From positions 4,030,001-4,094,000 of the forward strand of contig NZ_CP011803.1 in assembly GCF_001038625.1 (NCBI RefSeq): 64,000 bases of DNA. The letters are read 5' to 3'. The stretch is from Clostridium carboxidivorans P7. GTDB lineage: Bacteria > Bacillota > Clostridia > Clostridiales > Clostridiaceae. The notes beneath the pieces were generated by a model. The model did not search any database. It was not told the DNA's origin and worked only from the letters and a program-made list of their open reading frames with translations. Both the position numbers and the translations under genes were made by a program. Of this stretch, positions 36,111 to 44,555 are shown piece after piece. Each line of letters starts with the position of its first letter. Position 1 is the stretch's first letter.

Positions 36111-36455
36111 CTATGTTAAACTAAAAACTACTACTAATAGCATTTTAAACTTTTCTACAGCCAAAAGTGCATGTGCTACATGTGCTGGCATTACTATAGT
36201 TTCACCCTTTTTAACATTAAACTTCTCATCGCCTATGGTTATTTCAGATTCACCATCAAGAATATAAACCATGGCATCCCCTCCTGCTGAATGAGAGCTA
36301 ATTTCTTCACCTTTATCAAATGCAAATAAAGTTACACTAAGAGCTTTTCCTTGAGCTAAAGTTCTACTTACAACTCTTCCCTCCTCATAGTCTACAAGTC
36401 CTTCAAACTCTAATGGTTTTGCAAAATCGATATTTTTTATAAAATGTTTCTCCAT
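36111..36455 (-). CDS. cupin-domain protein
   Basis: The 114-residue protein is a single cupin barrel. Metal-type histidines appear in EEISSHSAGGDAMVYILDGE and in IVMPAHVAHALLAVEKF. There is no DNA-binding or other domain. Such stand-alone cupins bind a metal or small effector, and some act on sugars or polyketides. It stands alone behind TTAGGAGGTAAG. The role is unknown. Confidence 0.8.
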   Translation of the reverse strand: MEKHFIKNIDFAKPLEFEGLVDYEEGRVVSRTLAQGKALSVTLFAFDKGEEISSHSAGGDAMVYILDGESEITIGDEKFNVKKGETIVMPAHVAHALLAVEKFKMLLVVVFSLT

Positions 36456-36560
36456 AATCTCTTACCTCCTAACAATATAAGTATTTCCTTATATTTAAAT
36501 AGTAATACAAATTGTATAATTAATCTGTACCATTAGTTACAGAAGAATAAATTTCATTAC

Positions 36561-36596
36561 AAAAAAATAACAGCTAAAAGTTAGCTGTTATTTTTT
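36561..36596 (-). terminator. terminator of the secreted transglutaminase-like gene
   Basis: Arms AAAAAATAACAGCT and AGCTGTTATTTTTT around AAAAGTT lie directly after the stop at 36598, readable on both strands. Confidence 0.85.
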
Positions 36597-36597
36597 A

Positions 36598-38130
36598 CTA
36601 TTTAATTGTAAATTTCATTATAATAGGTGTAGCTATTTTTTGTCCTGCATCAGAAGCAACATTTGTAGTTACTACTAAATAATATACTTTACCTGATTGA
36701 TAACTTTGTGCAGGTTTAACTACTAAAGTATCTTTGGTCACATCAAAGCTTATATCAACATCTACTTTGTTATATAATTCATCCAATACATATATATTGT
36801 CTTTATTTGCTGTAGAACTAGCTACACTTTTAGTAAACTTTAGTCTCCATGACTTATTTGGATCTATACCTGTCTTTTCTTGCCACTGTCTAGAATTATT
36901 AAAGTCTACTTCTGTATCATTAACTACTGTTACAACACAAGTATCTTTAAAGGCTCCATCATTTGATACTGCATTTATATAAACCTTACCAGGTTTTAAA
37001 GCCTTTATATTTATTCCATCAAAAGAAATTAATCCTTGTGCATCAAATTTCCAGTTTATTGAGTTATCTGAAGCATTAGCTGGTAATACATTGGCAGTTA
37101 ATGATGTAGTTTCTCCCACTTTTAAAGTTATCTGATGTTTGTCCAATACCACAGACTTAACTGGTACATTAGTAATACTTAAATCATAATTTGTATTAGC
37201 ACTTGGATACTTTGATCTATTCCAGTCATGATCTTTAGCCAATTGATCATCTGTTAAATTATAATAATCATAGCTTATTCTTCCTTGAACATCTGGTACC
37301 GGATCATCCCATGTACAATCTAATTGATACCACTTTCCATTAAGATTCACCAAATTCCAAGCATGATTTTCTACACTACTTCCATCTACCATACCAACTA
37401 CAATTTTGGTTGGTACACCTGATTTATTTAACATTTTATATGCTAAAAGTGCATATCCTTGACATACTGTAGTTCCATCATGCAATGCATCATAAGCACT
37501 ATGTTTTACAAGAGTTTCATCATAAGTAGTATTTGCAACTATGTAATCATGTATAGCTTTTTCCTTTTGATCTTGTGTCATAGAAGCTCTTGTTATATTT
37601 TGAAGTATAGAATTCACCTTTTGATCTACCCAATTTTCCTGATCATATGTTAATAAATATTCTACAGTAAAATCTATATCTACATCTTGATTATATCCAT
37701 GATATCTTACTTCAGAGCTTACAATAGAATTTGCCAAATAATCATCAGATTCATCAATATAATCTAGTACTTCATTTAATATGCCTTTTAAATCCGAAAA
37801 ATTTCCTGTATAATGTATGGAAAAACTTGTATTTCTATTTAAATAATTATCTTTGGCCACTTGTTTAATTTGATCTATAGTACTGCAAGAATTATTACTA
37901 TATAAAAGATTGGGTTGTTTTACTTGCTGTTGTACAGATGCATTAAGAAGATTTTTATTTTTTCTGCTTATATTTCCACTATAATATTTTTCATTAATAT
38001 TATTTATTTTAATATTATAATCAGAATTTTCAGCTGAATCTTTTACTCCATATGCTTGTACAAAAACAGGTGCAAAAGTAACTAAAGATATAACTATCAT
38101 ACTAGTGATTAACTTCCAAATTCTTTTCAC
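36598..38130 (-). CDS. secreted transglutaminase-like protein with Ig-like domains
   Basis: The start is taken as GTG at 38130 behind AAGGAAGTG, giving 510 residues with a clear signal peptide (MKRIWKLITSMIVISL... ending near VQAYG). A transglutaminase-like domain spans about residues 130-300 with TTVCQGYALLAY (Cys), ENHAWNLVN (His) and YQLDCTWDDP (Asp). A bacterial Ig-like BIG2 domain (LKVGETTSLTANVLPANASD) and a C-terminal SbsA-type Ig domain follow. It is probably a cell-surface cysteine peptidase or crosslinker. Similar proteins are common in clostridia. Confidence 0.85.
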   Translation of the reverse strand: MKRIWKLITSMIVISLVTFAPVFVQAYGVKDSAENSDYNIKINNINEKYYSGNISRKNKNLLNASVQQQVKQPNLLYSNNSCSTIDQIKQVAKDNYLNRNTSFSIHYTGNFSDLKGILNEVLDYIDESDDYLANSIVSSEVRYHGYNQDVDIDFTVEYLLTYDQENWVDQKVNSILQNITRASMTQDQKEKAIHDYIVANTTYDETLVKHSAYDALHDGTTVCQGYALLAYKMLNKSGVPTKIVVGMVDGSSVENHAWNLVNLNGKWYQLDCTWDDPVPDVQGRISYDYYNLTDDQLAKDHDWNRSKYPSANTNYDLSITNVPVKSVVLDKHQITLKVGETTSLTANVLPANASDNSINWKFDAQGLISFDGINIKALKPGKVYINAVSNDGAFKDTCVVTVVNDTEVDFNNSRQWQEKTGIDPNKSWRLKFTKSVASSTANKDNIYVLDELYNKVDVDISFDVTKDTLVVKPAQSYQSGKVYYLVVTTNVASDAGQKIATPIIMKFTIK

Positions 38131-38446
38131 ATATTTCACTTCCTTTTGCAAAATAAATTTGTATACATTATACCATATATTTTATCTAAATTTCCTTAAG
38201 TTCTCAAAAATAACTTCTTTTATAACAAATTATTTTATGTACATATTGATAAGTATATTTACATTTCTTTATTATTTATAAGATAATAAGTCAAAACTCA
38301 TGTAATAGTTATTAGAACCATATTTTATATTTATAAATCTTCTTTTTTTACAATATTTAACCTAAAATGGTTATTGAATAGATTCCTATAAGATGATAAT
38401 ATTTGTATAAATTCAAAATATATAAATATTAAGGAGGATATATAAA

Positions 38447-38632
38447 ATGTTTACTGAAAGGAAAACTTTAAATCTTTACACTTCTGCGGAATCCTATAAT
38501 AATTCGAATCCAGATATAGTCATAAATGATGTAAGTATAGAGGTTCAAAGAGAAGGTTTTTTAGTAATAAAGGATCTTAATGGATATACTCATATAATAA
38601 ATGTAAATAAATTTGTAGCTATAGTTTATTAA
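38447..38632 (+). CDS. 61-residue hypothetical protein (first gene of the ATP-grasp cluster)
   Basis: The ATG follows AAGGAGGATATATAAA. The product is a small soluble protein with predicted beta strands (DIVINDVSIEVQREGFLVIKD, GYTHIINVNKFVAIVY) and no signal peptide. No family is recognised. It lies 39 bases upstream of the next start and reads in the same direction as four further genes, so it is probably cotranscribed with the tandem ATP-grasp gene. It could be a precursor, carrier or small regulator. Confidence 0.6.
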   Translation: MFTERKTLNLYTSAESYNNSNPDIVINDVSIEVQREGFLVIKDLNGYTHIINVNKFVAIVY

Positions 38633-38671
38633 AAACTATTAACTTAAAAAAATTAAGAAAGGAGTATGGTT

Positions 38672-38722
38672 ATGTTTTGCCTTAATTTTCATAACCAGTC
38701 ATATGAGTTTGAATTATCTTGA
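38672..38722 (+). other. 16-codon leader frame overlapping the 216-residue gene
   Basis: An ATG at 38672 has a good AAAGGAG and encodes MFCLNFHNQSYEFELS before TGA. It runs through the proposed start (38703) of the next gene in another frame. A +1 shift at TCT-TGA would join it to the main frame at GAT (38721). It may be a coupling leader, a programmed or mutational frameshift, or chance. Confidence 0.4.
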
Positions 38723-39353
38723 TAATTATAATATATATGATATCTATTTAAAGTGGAAAAATGGTACTGAACCTTTTCAGTGCTTTTTTAAATCCACACC
38801 ATTTGTTTCTATTAAAAACTATCCAAACTTTATTATAGAAAAGTTTGATATTACATGTAATGAAACAAAAGAATTTAACGAAACTAAACATATAATAAAT
38901 AAATATAAGAGACATGATACTATTTTTATCTTAGACATACCTGGAAGTGAAAGTATTAAATTTGCCTACATGCTTCAAAATAGTCTAAAGATAAAGCCTA
39001 TACTTACTTTTAATGCTATACTTCATCCTTATGGTTTAGTTCAAGGAGAAGATTTTATAAGTAATTTAATTACTTACGGAGAAAAAATTTGTGATATAAA
39101 AACCGAAGGTTATATCTTCATATTAGATAATGGCAGATATATCTCTGATTCCACAGGTACTGAAGAAAACTACTTTAATAACCAGTATGAAACTACCGAA
39201 GAGGATATGCCCTCTTACGAATTGTTAAAAGAATTAAACTTTGCCAATGTAGTTTATATTTATAAAACATCTATTAAAGAAGATATTTCTTGTTATTTTG
39301 ATTATCTAGAGCATTATAGTATAAAGGTAAACAATTATATGATTGGAGAATAA
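38703..39353 (+). CDS. 216-residue hypothetical protein of the ATP-grasp cluster
   Basis: This soluble protein has no signal peptide or membrane helix. Its middle part reads HDTIFILDIPGSESIKFAYM, then LKIKPILTFNAILHPYGLV and TEGYIFILDNGRYI, suggesting an alpha/beta fold, but I do not recognise the family. The ATG at 38703 has no ribosome site. A 16-codon frame with a good site overlaps it, so the true N terminus is uncertain. It is followed after five bases by the lipoprotein gene, and its last codons hold that gene's GGAG. Confidence 0.65.
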   Translation: MSLNYLDNYNIYDIYLKWKNGTEPFQCFFKSTPFVSIKNYPNFIIEKFDITCNETKEFNETKHIINKYKRHDTIFILDIPGSESIKFAYMLQNSLKIKPILTFNAILHPYGLVQGEDFISNLITYGEKICDIKTEGYIFILDNGRYISDSTGTEENYFNNQYETTEEDMPSYELLKELNFANVVYIYKTSIKEDISCYFDYLEHYSIKVNNYMIGE

Positions 39354-39358
39354 AATTT

Positions 39359-39667
39359 ATGGATAATAAAAAATCATGGAAATATAAAGCTGCTGCACTA
39401 AGTCTTGCAGTATCAATGGTGTTAGTAAATCCATTAGCCTTAACTGGTTGTGGAAATCAAAATAAAGACAAAGATAAGGAAGATGATAATCAAAGCCAGT
39501 TTACTTCTTACACAAATTCAACACCTTTTATATTTAACTCTAGTTCAACATACAGCAGTAGCAAATCCAGTATCAATACGGGTACTGCTAGCGGATGGAA
39601 GGCATGGACTACTCCATCATCTAATGGTGGATATTCTGGAGTACATGCCGGAAGCGTATCTAGTTAA
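39359..39667 (+). CDS. small Ser/Thr/Gly-rich lipoprotein (candidate partner or substrate)
   Basis: The 102-residue protein has a basic N terminus, a hydrophobic signal and a lipobox LTGC (lipidated Cys at 31). The mature part starts with a charged NQNKDKDKEDDNQ run. It continues as low-complexity Ser/Thr/Asn (SSSTYSSSKSSINTG) and ends in Gly/Ser-rich GGYSGVHAGSVSS. It lies 29 bases before the tandem ATP-grasp gene. This layout, a Ser/Gly-tailed lipoprotein followed by a glutathionylspermidine-synthase-like enzyme, recalls enterobacterial YgiB-YgiC. A role as modified substrate is inferred. Confidence 0.75.
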   Translation: MDNKKSWKYKAAALSLAVSMVLVNPLALTGCGNQNKDKDKEDDNQSQFTSYTNSTPFIFNSSSTYSSSKSSINTGTASGWKAWTTPSSNGGYSGVHAGSVSS

Positions 39668-39696
39668 ATATATTACTTTGTGGAGATGATTTTAAA

Positions 39697-42144
39697 GTGT
39701 ACAACTCTTTAACTGATAAACTTTTGTTCGACTACTACATGATAGATTGCAGAAGAAAAGAAAGCATATTTTCTCCCTGCCCCTTCTATCTCGATACTAA
39801 AACACTAAATAATATGAAAAAATCTGCAGAAACTTTAGATTTTCTAATTAAGAGAATAATAAAAAATATTAATGGAAATTTTTCTGATTTTCAAGAATAT
39901 ATAAAGGACTTTAAATTTAAGCAGGATATTATAAATCTAAAAATTCCATTAAGTCCTATGTTTTGGATAAGATATGATGCATTTATAAGGCAAGACGGCG
40001 GAATTTTTTTCTCCGAATTTAATTATGACAAGCCTTGTGCTCAAAGGGAAATCTTAGTTAGTGAATACTTGGAAACCCATAATAATTTAAATAGTGGATT
40101 TAAAGATAAATTTATAGCTTCTTTTAAAAATATAATAAATGATTTTTTTAAAGATCATGTGCATGAAACATTTAATATAGCTGTACTTATAGATCCTTGT
40201 CATTTAGAGGAATGCCATTTATCATTTTTATATAAAGATATTATGGAAGATTCTAATTTTCATTTTATAGCTGTAGGCCCTAAAAATTTAAAAGTTGTAG
40301 ATGGAAATTTACTTGCTTTTGGTAAGGAAAAAATACAGGTAATTTTAAGACAATTTCCTACAGAACATATGGATGAAGTTTGCCATATAGAAAAAATTTT
40401 AGATTTATATAATCAAGGTAAAGTTCTCATTATAAACGATCCTAGGGTAATCATTGGTCAATGCAAAAGTTTATTTGCTTACCTATGGTCATTAATAGAA
40501 AAACAGGATAAAAGATTAAGTGAGCATGAAAGAGAAGTGATAAAAAATACTCTTCCACAAACTCGTATTTTTAAAAAAGATTATGTAGAAAATGTAATAA
40601 AAAATAAAAACAAGTATGTTTTGAAACCTATTTATGGAAGGTACAGTGAGAATGTATTTATCGGAATACTACATTCAGAAGATGAGTGGAAAAAATCAGT
40701 AGAATATGTTTTGGAAAACCCAGATGATTTCATTCTTCAAAAATTTTGTGCTATTCACAAGAATGCTGTAACTACAGTATCAGAAAATAGATTTATACCT
40801 AAAGAGGCTTTTGGAAACTTTGGAGTTTATCTTATAAACGGAAAAGTAGAAGGCTTTTGTACTAGGTGGAATGAAAGCTATTTAACCTGTGACGAAAGCA
40901 CATGGATAACACCTATCGGATTCTCAGATAAACATATAGATATTCTCCATTTTACAGGAAACAATAGAAAAGAAGTTTGGAATAAAGTAAGTGATAGAGC
41001 TATGATGGAATATGATTTTACTGGAAGTTATTTCAGAGATAAAGAATATACATCCCTAGACAGCCTTATTTTAGACAAAAATAAATTTGATGAACTAAAA
41101 AATGCTGCAAATAGTATATGCACCATATTTAAAAAAGCTCAAAATCTAGTATTAGAAAATATCAATACATTTTCTGACATTTTAGGTATTAATGGGCTAG
41201 AAAATATAGTTAAAGCTAAATATACGGATTCCTTTCTATTTTTAGGAAGAATAGATTGGTGCCTTAACGAGCAAGGTGAATGGAAACTTTTAGAAATTAA
41301 TTCTGAAACCCCTGCAGGTTTAGTTGAAAGTATTGGTATAAGTAAAATAATACAACAAGAATTAAATATTCCATATAAAAATCCTAATGAAAACATGGTT
41401 AGTATGATAAAAGAAGAATTTTCTAAAATATTAAAGGATTATTCTAAAAAACATCCTATTAACAATATAGGTATCTTATCTGGAACTTATTATGAAGATT
41501 GGTATAATACACGCATTATATACAATATAGTTAAAGATCTTCCTTATAACATAAATATGGGAAATATCTACGATGTAAAAGTTAATAATAATAATTTATA
41601 TCTTTATGGTAAACCTTTGGACGCTGTATTTAGATATTATCCCTTAGATTGGTTTATTCATGAAGATAAAACAGATATACTAAAGGCCATGGAACAAAAT
41701 ACCCTTAGTATAAACCCTCCCCATACCATAGTTACCCAAACCAAAGCTTTTTTAGCTTTAATCTTTGAATTAAAACAACAAGGTTTTTTTTCTAAAGATG
41801 AAAATCTTATTATCGAAAAATATATATCACAAACTAGTTTTGATGTAGAGAAACTTAATACAACTGATATTTGTATAAAGCCACTTTTAGAAAGGGAGGG
41901 CAATGGTGTCTTATTAGGATATGAAGTATCTAAAGAACCTGAATACAGTTTTATTTTTCAGAAACGAGAGCATATAACTCCAATAGATTATGATGTTTAC
42001 TCAACCTTACATAAGGAAAATAAGCTTTTATATCCTATTATTGGCACCTATATAACTGGTGATAAATTTTGTGGTCTGTATACTAGACTAGGAAATTTGG
42101 TAACGACCAGCTCCTGTATATATTCCCCTATATTTATCCGATGA
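39697..42144 (+). CDS. tandem glutathionylspermidine-synthase-like ATP-grasp protein
   Basis: The 815-residue protein is two GSP-synthase-like ATP-grasp units in one chain. The first half (about 1-410) has EFNYDKP at 107-113 and KPIYGRYSENV at 310-320. The second half (about 430-815) has the more canonical EINSETPAG at 533-541 and KPLLEREGNGV at 728-738, with a closing RLGNLVTTSSC. The family (GSP_synth, PF03738, as in YgiC) forms amide bonds with ATP but usually has one unit of about 390 residues. There is no amidase domain. It starts at GTG behind GTGGAGATGAT. Substrates are unknown. Confidence 0.85.
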   Translation: MYNSLTDKLLFDYYMIDCRRKESIFSPCPFYLDTKTLNNMKKSAETLDFLIKRIIKNINGNFSDFQEYIKDFKFKQDIINLKIPLSPMFWIRYDAFIRQDGGIFFSEFNYDKPCAQREILVSEYLETHNNLNSGFKDKFIASFKNIINDFFKDHVHETFNIAVLIDPCHLEECHLSFLYKDIMEDSNFHFIAVGPKNLKVVDGNLLAFGKEKIQVILRQFPTEHMDEVCHIEKILDLYNQGKVLIINDPRVIIGQCKSLFAYLWSLIEKQDKRLSEHEREVIKNTLPQTRIFKKDYVENVIKNKNKYVLKPIYGRYSENVFIGILHSEDEWKKSVEYVLENPDDFILQKFCAIHKNAVTTVSENRFIPKEAFGNFGVYLINGKVEGFCTRWNESYLTCDESTWITPIGFSDKHIDILHFTGNNRKEVWNKVSDRAMMEYDFTGSYFRDKEYTSLDSLILDKNKFDELKNAANSICTIFKKAQNLVLENINTFSDILGINGLENIVKAKYTDSFLFLGRIDWCLNEQGEWKLLEINSETPAGLVESIGISKIIQQELNIPYKNPNENMVSMIKEEFSKILKDYSKKHPINNIGILSGTYYEDWYNTRIIYNIVKDLPYNINMGNIYDVKVNNNNLYLYGKPLDAVFRYYPLDWFIHEDKTDILKAMEQNTLSINPPHTIVTQTKAFLALIFELKQQGFFSKDENLIIEKYISQTSFDVEKLNTTDICIKPLLEREGNGVLLGYEVSKEPEYSFIFQKREHITPIDYDVYSTLHKENKLLYPIIGTYITGDKFCGLYTRLGNLVTTSSCIYSPIFIR

Positions 42145-42165
42145 CTTGATAAAGGAGGTCATATA

Positions 42166-42693
42166 ATGAGTAAAAAAAATGAAATTACTTCTACAAAATT
42201 ATACCAACAAAATAATAAAAAACCTATAAATAAACGTAAAGTAATTAAAGTTATTGTATGCATTTTAGCTATTTTGGTAATGATAGGGATATACGACCAA
42301 AGAAAAGATAGTCAAAGGAAAGATGATAAAAATTTGGTGGGATATACTGTGCAAAAGGAAGAATTGGTAGATAGTTGTAACCTAGTTAATGTAGATGGTT
42401 TCTACCTAGGTAAAGGCACATTAGACGGCCAGACTCATTACATTTTTCAAGCAGAAAAAAACAATCAAAAATCAAACAACATAGATGTAATTGATAAGCA
42501 AGTAGACATATATTATGTTGATTATTCTAATACATTGGATAAGCCAGGTACAGTTAAAGCTTACGCCACAGATTATGTAAAAAAGGACAAAAATGGAAAT
42601 GTAGTAAGGACTCAACAAAGATATTGTTACAAAGTATATATTCCTCAAAATTCAATAAAAAATTGTGGTGAACTTACCACATCAGATGAATAA
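42166..42693 (+). CDS. membrane-anchored hypothetical protein of the ATP-grasp cluster
   Basis: The 175-residue protein has a basic cytosolic start (about 25 residues), one membrane helix (VIKVIVCILAILVMIGIY, about 26-43) and an extracellular domain of about 130 residues rich in Asp, Lys and Tyr. No lipobox or enzyme motif is visible. The start follows AAAGGAGGTC, 21 bases after the ATP-grasp stop, and a terminator closes the operon. It may dock or display the product of the cluster at the cell surface. No family is recognised. Confidence 0.65.
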   Translation: MSKKNEITSTKLYQQNNKKPINKRKVIKVIVCILAILVMIGIYDQRKDSQRKDDKNLVGYTVQKEELVDSCNLVNVDGFYLGKGTLDGQTHYIFQAEKNNQKSNNIDVIDKQVDIYYVDYSNTLDKPGTVKAYATDYVKKDKNGNVVRTQQRYCYKVYIPQNSIKNCGELTTSDE

Positions 42694-42728
42694 AATAAGC
42701 AAATTGCTGTGCAATTTGCTTATTTTAT
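42693..42728. terminator. bidirectional terminator after the ATP-grasp cluster
   Basis: Arms AAATAAGCAAATTGC and GCAATTTGCTTATTT around TGT stand between the cluster and the converging YitT gene. Confidence 0.9.
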
Positions 42729-43577
42729 TTATATAATGTTTTGAAATCCTTCACCAAGAACTTCATTTATTTCATTTACAGTAATAAATGCCTTATCATC
42801 AATTAAGCTTATATACTCTTTTAATTTAAAAAATTCTTTTCTACTTATTACTGTAGTTATAACTTCTCTTTCGTTGTTTTTATATGCACCTTTAGCGTAA
42901 TATACGGTAGCACTTCTATCAAGTTTTTCAACTATATAGCTTTTAATCTTTTCTCCTTCATTACTTATTATAGCCACATGCTTATAGGTGTTGATACTCT
43001 TTATTACCTTATCAATTATAGTTGAGTTTATTATAACTCCCAATATAGCATATAAACCTTTATCTATTCCAAATACCCAAGATGCAGCTGCAGTGACTAC
43101 TATATCTGGAATTAGAACAGATTTACCTATACTAATTTTAAAATACTTATTTATTATTTTACCAATAATATCAGTTCCACCTGTAGAAGCTCCTTGATTA
43201 AATACAATTCCCATACCTAAGCCAGAAATTAATATTCCAAATATAAGCTGCACAAGAACATCGTTACTTAATGGATGCAGCTTTGGGAACAGTTCCTCTA
43301 AAAGCAGCATCATTCCTGATATAGTAAAACTACAAAATACAGTTTTTCCTCCAAACACAGGACCTATAACTATTATTCCAATTGTAAATAATACAACCTC
43401 CATTGCCATCATCAATATGCCAATAGGTATCTTAGGGAAAATGCTATTTATAATTATAGCCGCTCCACTTATTCCTCCTGCTGCAATTTCATTTGGAGCA
43501 AGGAAAAAATAAGTTCCAAATGAAACAAGAAATGTACCTAATAAAATTAAGAAAAAACTTTTTAATTTATTTTTCAT
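42729..43577 (-). CDS. YitT-family membrane protein (DUF161/DUF2179)
   Basis: The start at 43577 has CTAGGAGGAGTGAG in front and gives 282 residues; an in-frame start at 43616 would add 13 unlikely residues. Five or six membrane helices occupy about residues 8-195 (FFLILLGTFLVSFGTYFFLAP, GAASGG-like GASTGGTDIIGK). A cytosolic DUF2179 domain ends the protein (HVAIISNEGEKIKSYIVEK). Function is unestablished; transport is suspected. A terminator-like hairpin lies in its leader. Confidence 0.88.
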   Translation of the reverse strand: MKNKLKSFFLILLGTFLVSFGTYFFLAPNEIAAGGISGAAIIINSIFPKIPIGILMMAMEVVLFTIGIIVIGPVFGGKTVFCSFTISGMMLLLEELFPKLHPLSNDVLVQLIFGILISGLGMGIVFNQGASTGGTDIIGKIINKYFKISIGKSVLIPDIVVTAAASWVFGIDKGLYAILGVIINSTIIDKVIKSINTYKHVAIISNEGEKIKSYIVEKLDRSATVYYAKGAYKNNEREVITTVISRKEFFKLKEYISLIDDKAFITVNEINEVLGEGFQNII

Positions 43578-43604
43578 ACTCACTCCTCCTAGTATAATAT
43601 TCAC

Positions 43605-43656
43605 TAAAAAGAGCATATAAATCCAAGTAAAATATTTCCTCAGATTTATATGCTCT
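43605..43656 (-). terminator. attenuator-like hairpin in the YitT-gene leader
   Basis: Read leftward, arms AGAGCATATAAATC and GATTTATATGCTCT (perfect 14 bp) are followed by TTTTTAG, about 28 bases ahead of the start. It looks like an intrinsic terminator placed in the 5' untranslated region, so the gene may be under attenuation. No known riboswitch aptamer was recognised upstream of it. Confidence 0.65.
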
Positions 43657-43780
43657 CATATCACACATTACAAAACTTTTGCATGAATGTCTTTTCATAA
43701 GCTAAATTATAATTTAATTATATGGTAGCACATAATACTTTTTACTGTCAATATTTAGTTTAATTTTTATGAAATTTTAG

Positions 43781-43834
43781 TTGACAAAAAAAATGGTAGG
43801 TATTAGAATTAAAACAAATGAGTGAGTACTCATT
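43781..43834 (+). promoter_or_regulatory. promoter and TetR operator of the efflux operon
   Basis: TTGACA (43781-43786), 17 bases and TAGAAT (43804-43809) form a near-consensus promoter. Just downstream, at the likely transcription start, AATGAGT-GAGT-ACTCATT (43817-43834) is a clean inverted repeat. It is the probable operator of the TetR protein encoded next. Confidence 0.85.
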
Positions 43835-43861
43835 TATTTTAAAAAACGATGAGGTGATATC

Positions 43862-44536
43862 ATGAATTTAAATGATGATCTAATGAAGGATGACATAGAA
43901 AAACTTTTAAATGACCAAGAAGGTTTAGAAGAAAGTATAACAAAAAGGCAGTGGCAAATACTCGAAGCAGCTATGAAGGTGTTTTCAGAGAAAGGATTCC
44001 AAGGAAGCAGAACCAGTGAAATTGCAAAAGAAGCAGAAGTTGCAGAAGGTACTATATTTAGATATTACAAAACAAAAAAGGACCTACTAATTGGACTTTT
44101 AATACCTCTAATTATAAAATTTTTTAAACCTTTGGCTATTAAATCAGCAGAAACGATAATAGAAAACAAAAAAAATAAGCCTATAGATGAATTAATGGAA
44201 GATTTGCTTTTGGATAGATTAAATTTAATACATTCAAACTTTCCATTAATTAAAACCATATTTATGGAAGCTGCATACCAACCAGAACTTCTTAAAACTA
44301 TTCAAAAAAATTTAGGTCCTAAAGTGATACCATTTATAAATAACTTTATGGAGCAAAATATTAAAAACGAAAATTTTAAAGATATAGAACCCACTCTGAT
44401 GACAAGAACTATGATGAGTTTACTGCTTGGATATATAGTACTTGGTAATGTTTTTCCAGACTATTTTAGCAGTGAAAATGATGAAGAAGAGATAAAACAA
44501 ATAGTAGATATCTTTTTACATGGAGTTGCAAAGTAA
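43862..44536 (+). CDS. TetR-family regulator of the efflux operon
   Basis: The 224-residue protein has the N-terminal TetR HTH (KRQWQILEAAMKVFSEKGF, RTSEIAKEAEVAEGTIFRYY, about residues 27-73). The rest is the helical ligand and dimer domain. A 25-residue acidic extension precedes the HTH. The start follows GATGAGGTGAT. It is followed directly by HlyD and ABC genes and preceded by an operator, so it most likely represses the operon until it binds an exported compound. Confidence 0.92.
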   Translation: MNLNDDLMKDDIEKLLNDQEGLEESITKRQWQILEAAMKVFSEKGFQGSRTSEIAKEAEVAEGTIFRYYKTKKDLLIGLLIPLIIKFFKPLAIKSAETIIENKKNKPIDELMEDLLLDRLNLIHSNFPLIKTIFMEAAYQPELLKTIQKNLGPKVIPFINNFMEQNIKNENFKDIEPTLMTRTMMSLLLGYIVLGNVFPDYFSSENDEEEIKQIVDIFLHGVAK

Positions 44537-44555
44537 TATTTTGGAGGGTTTTAAA

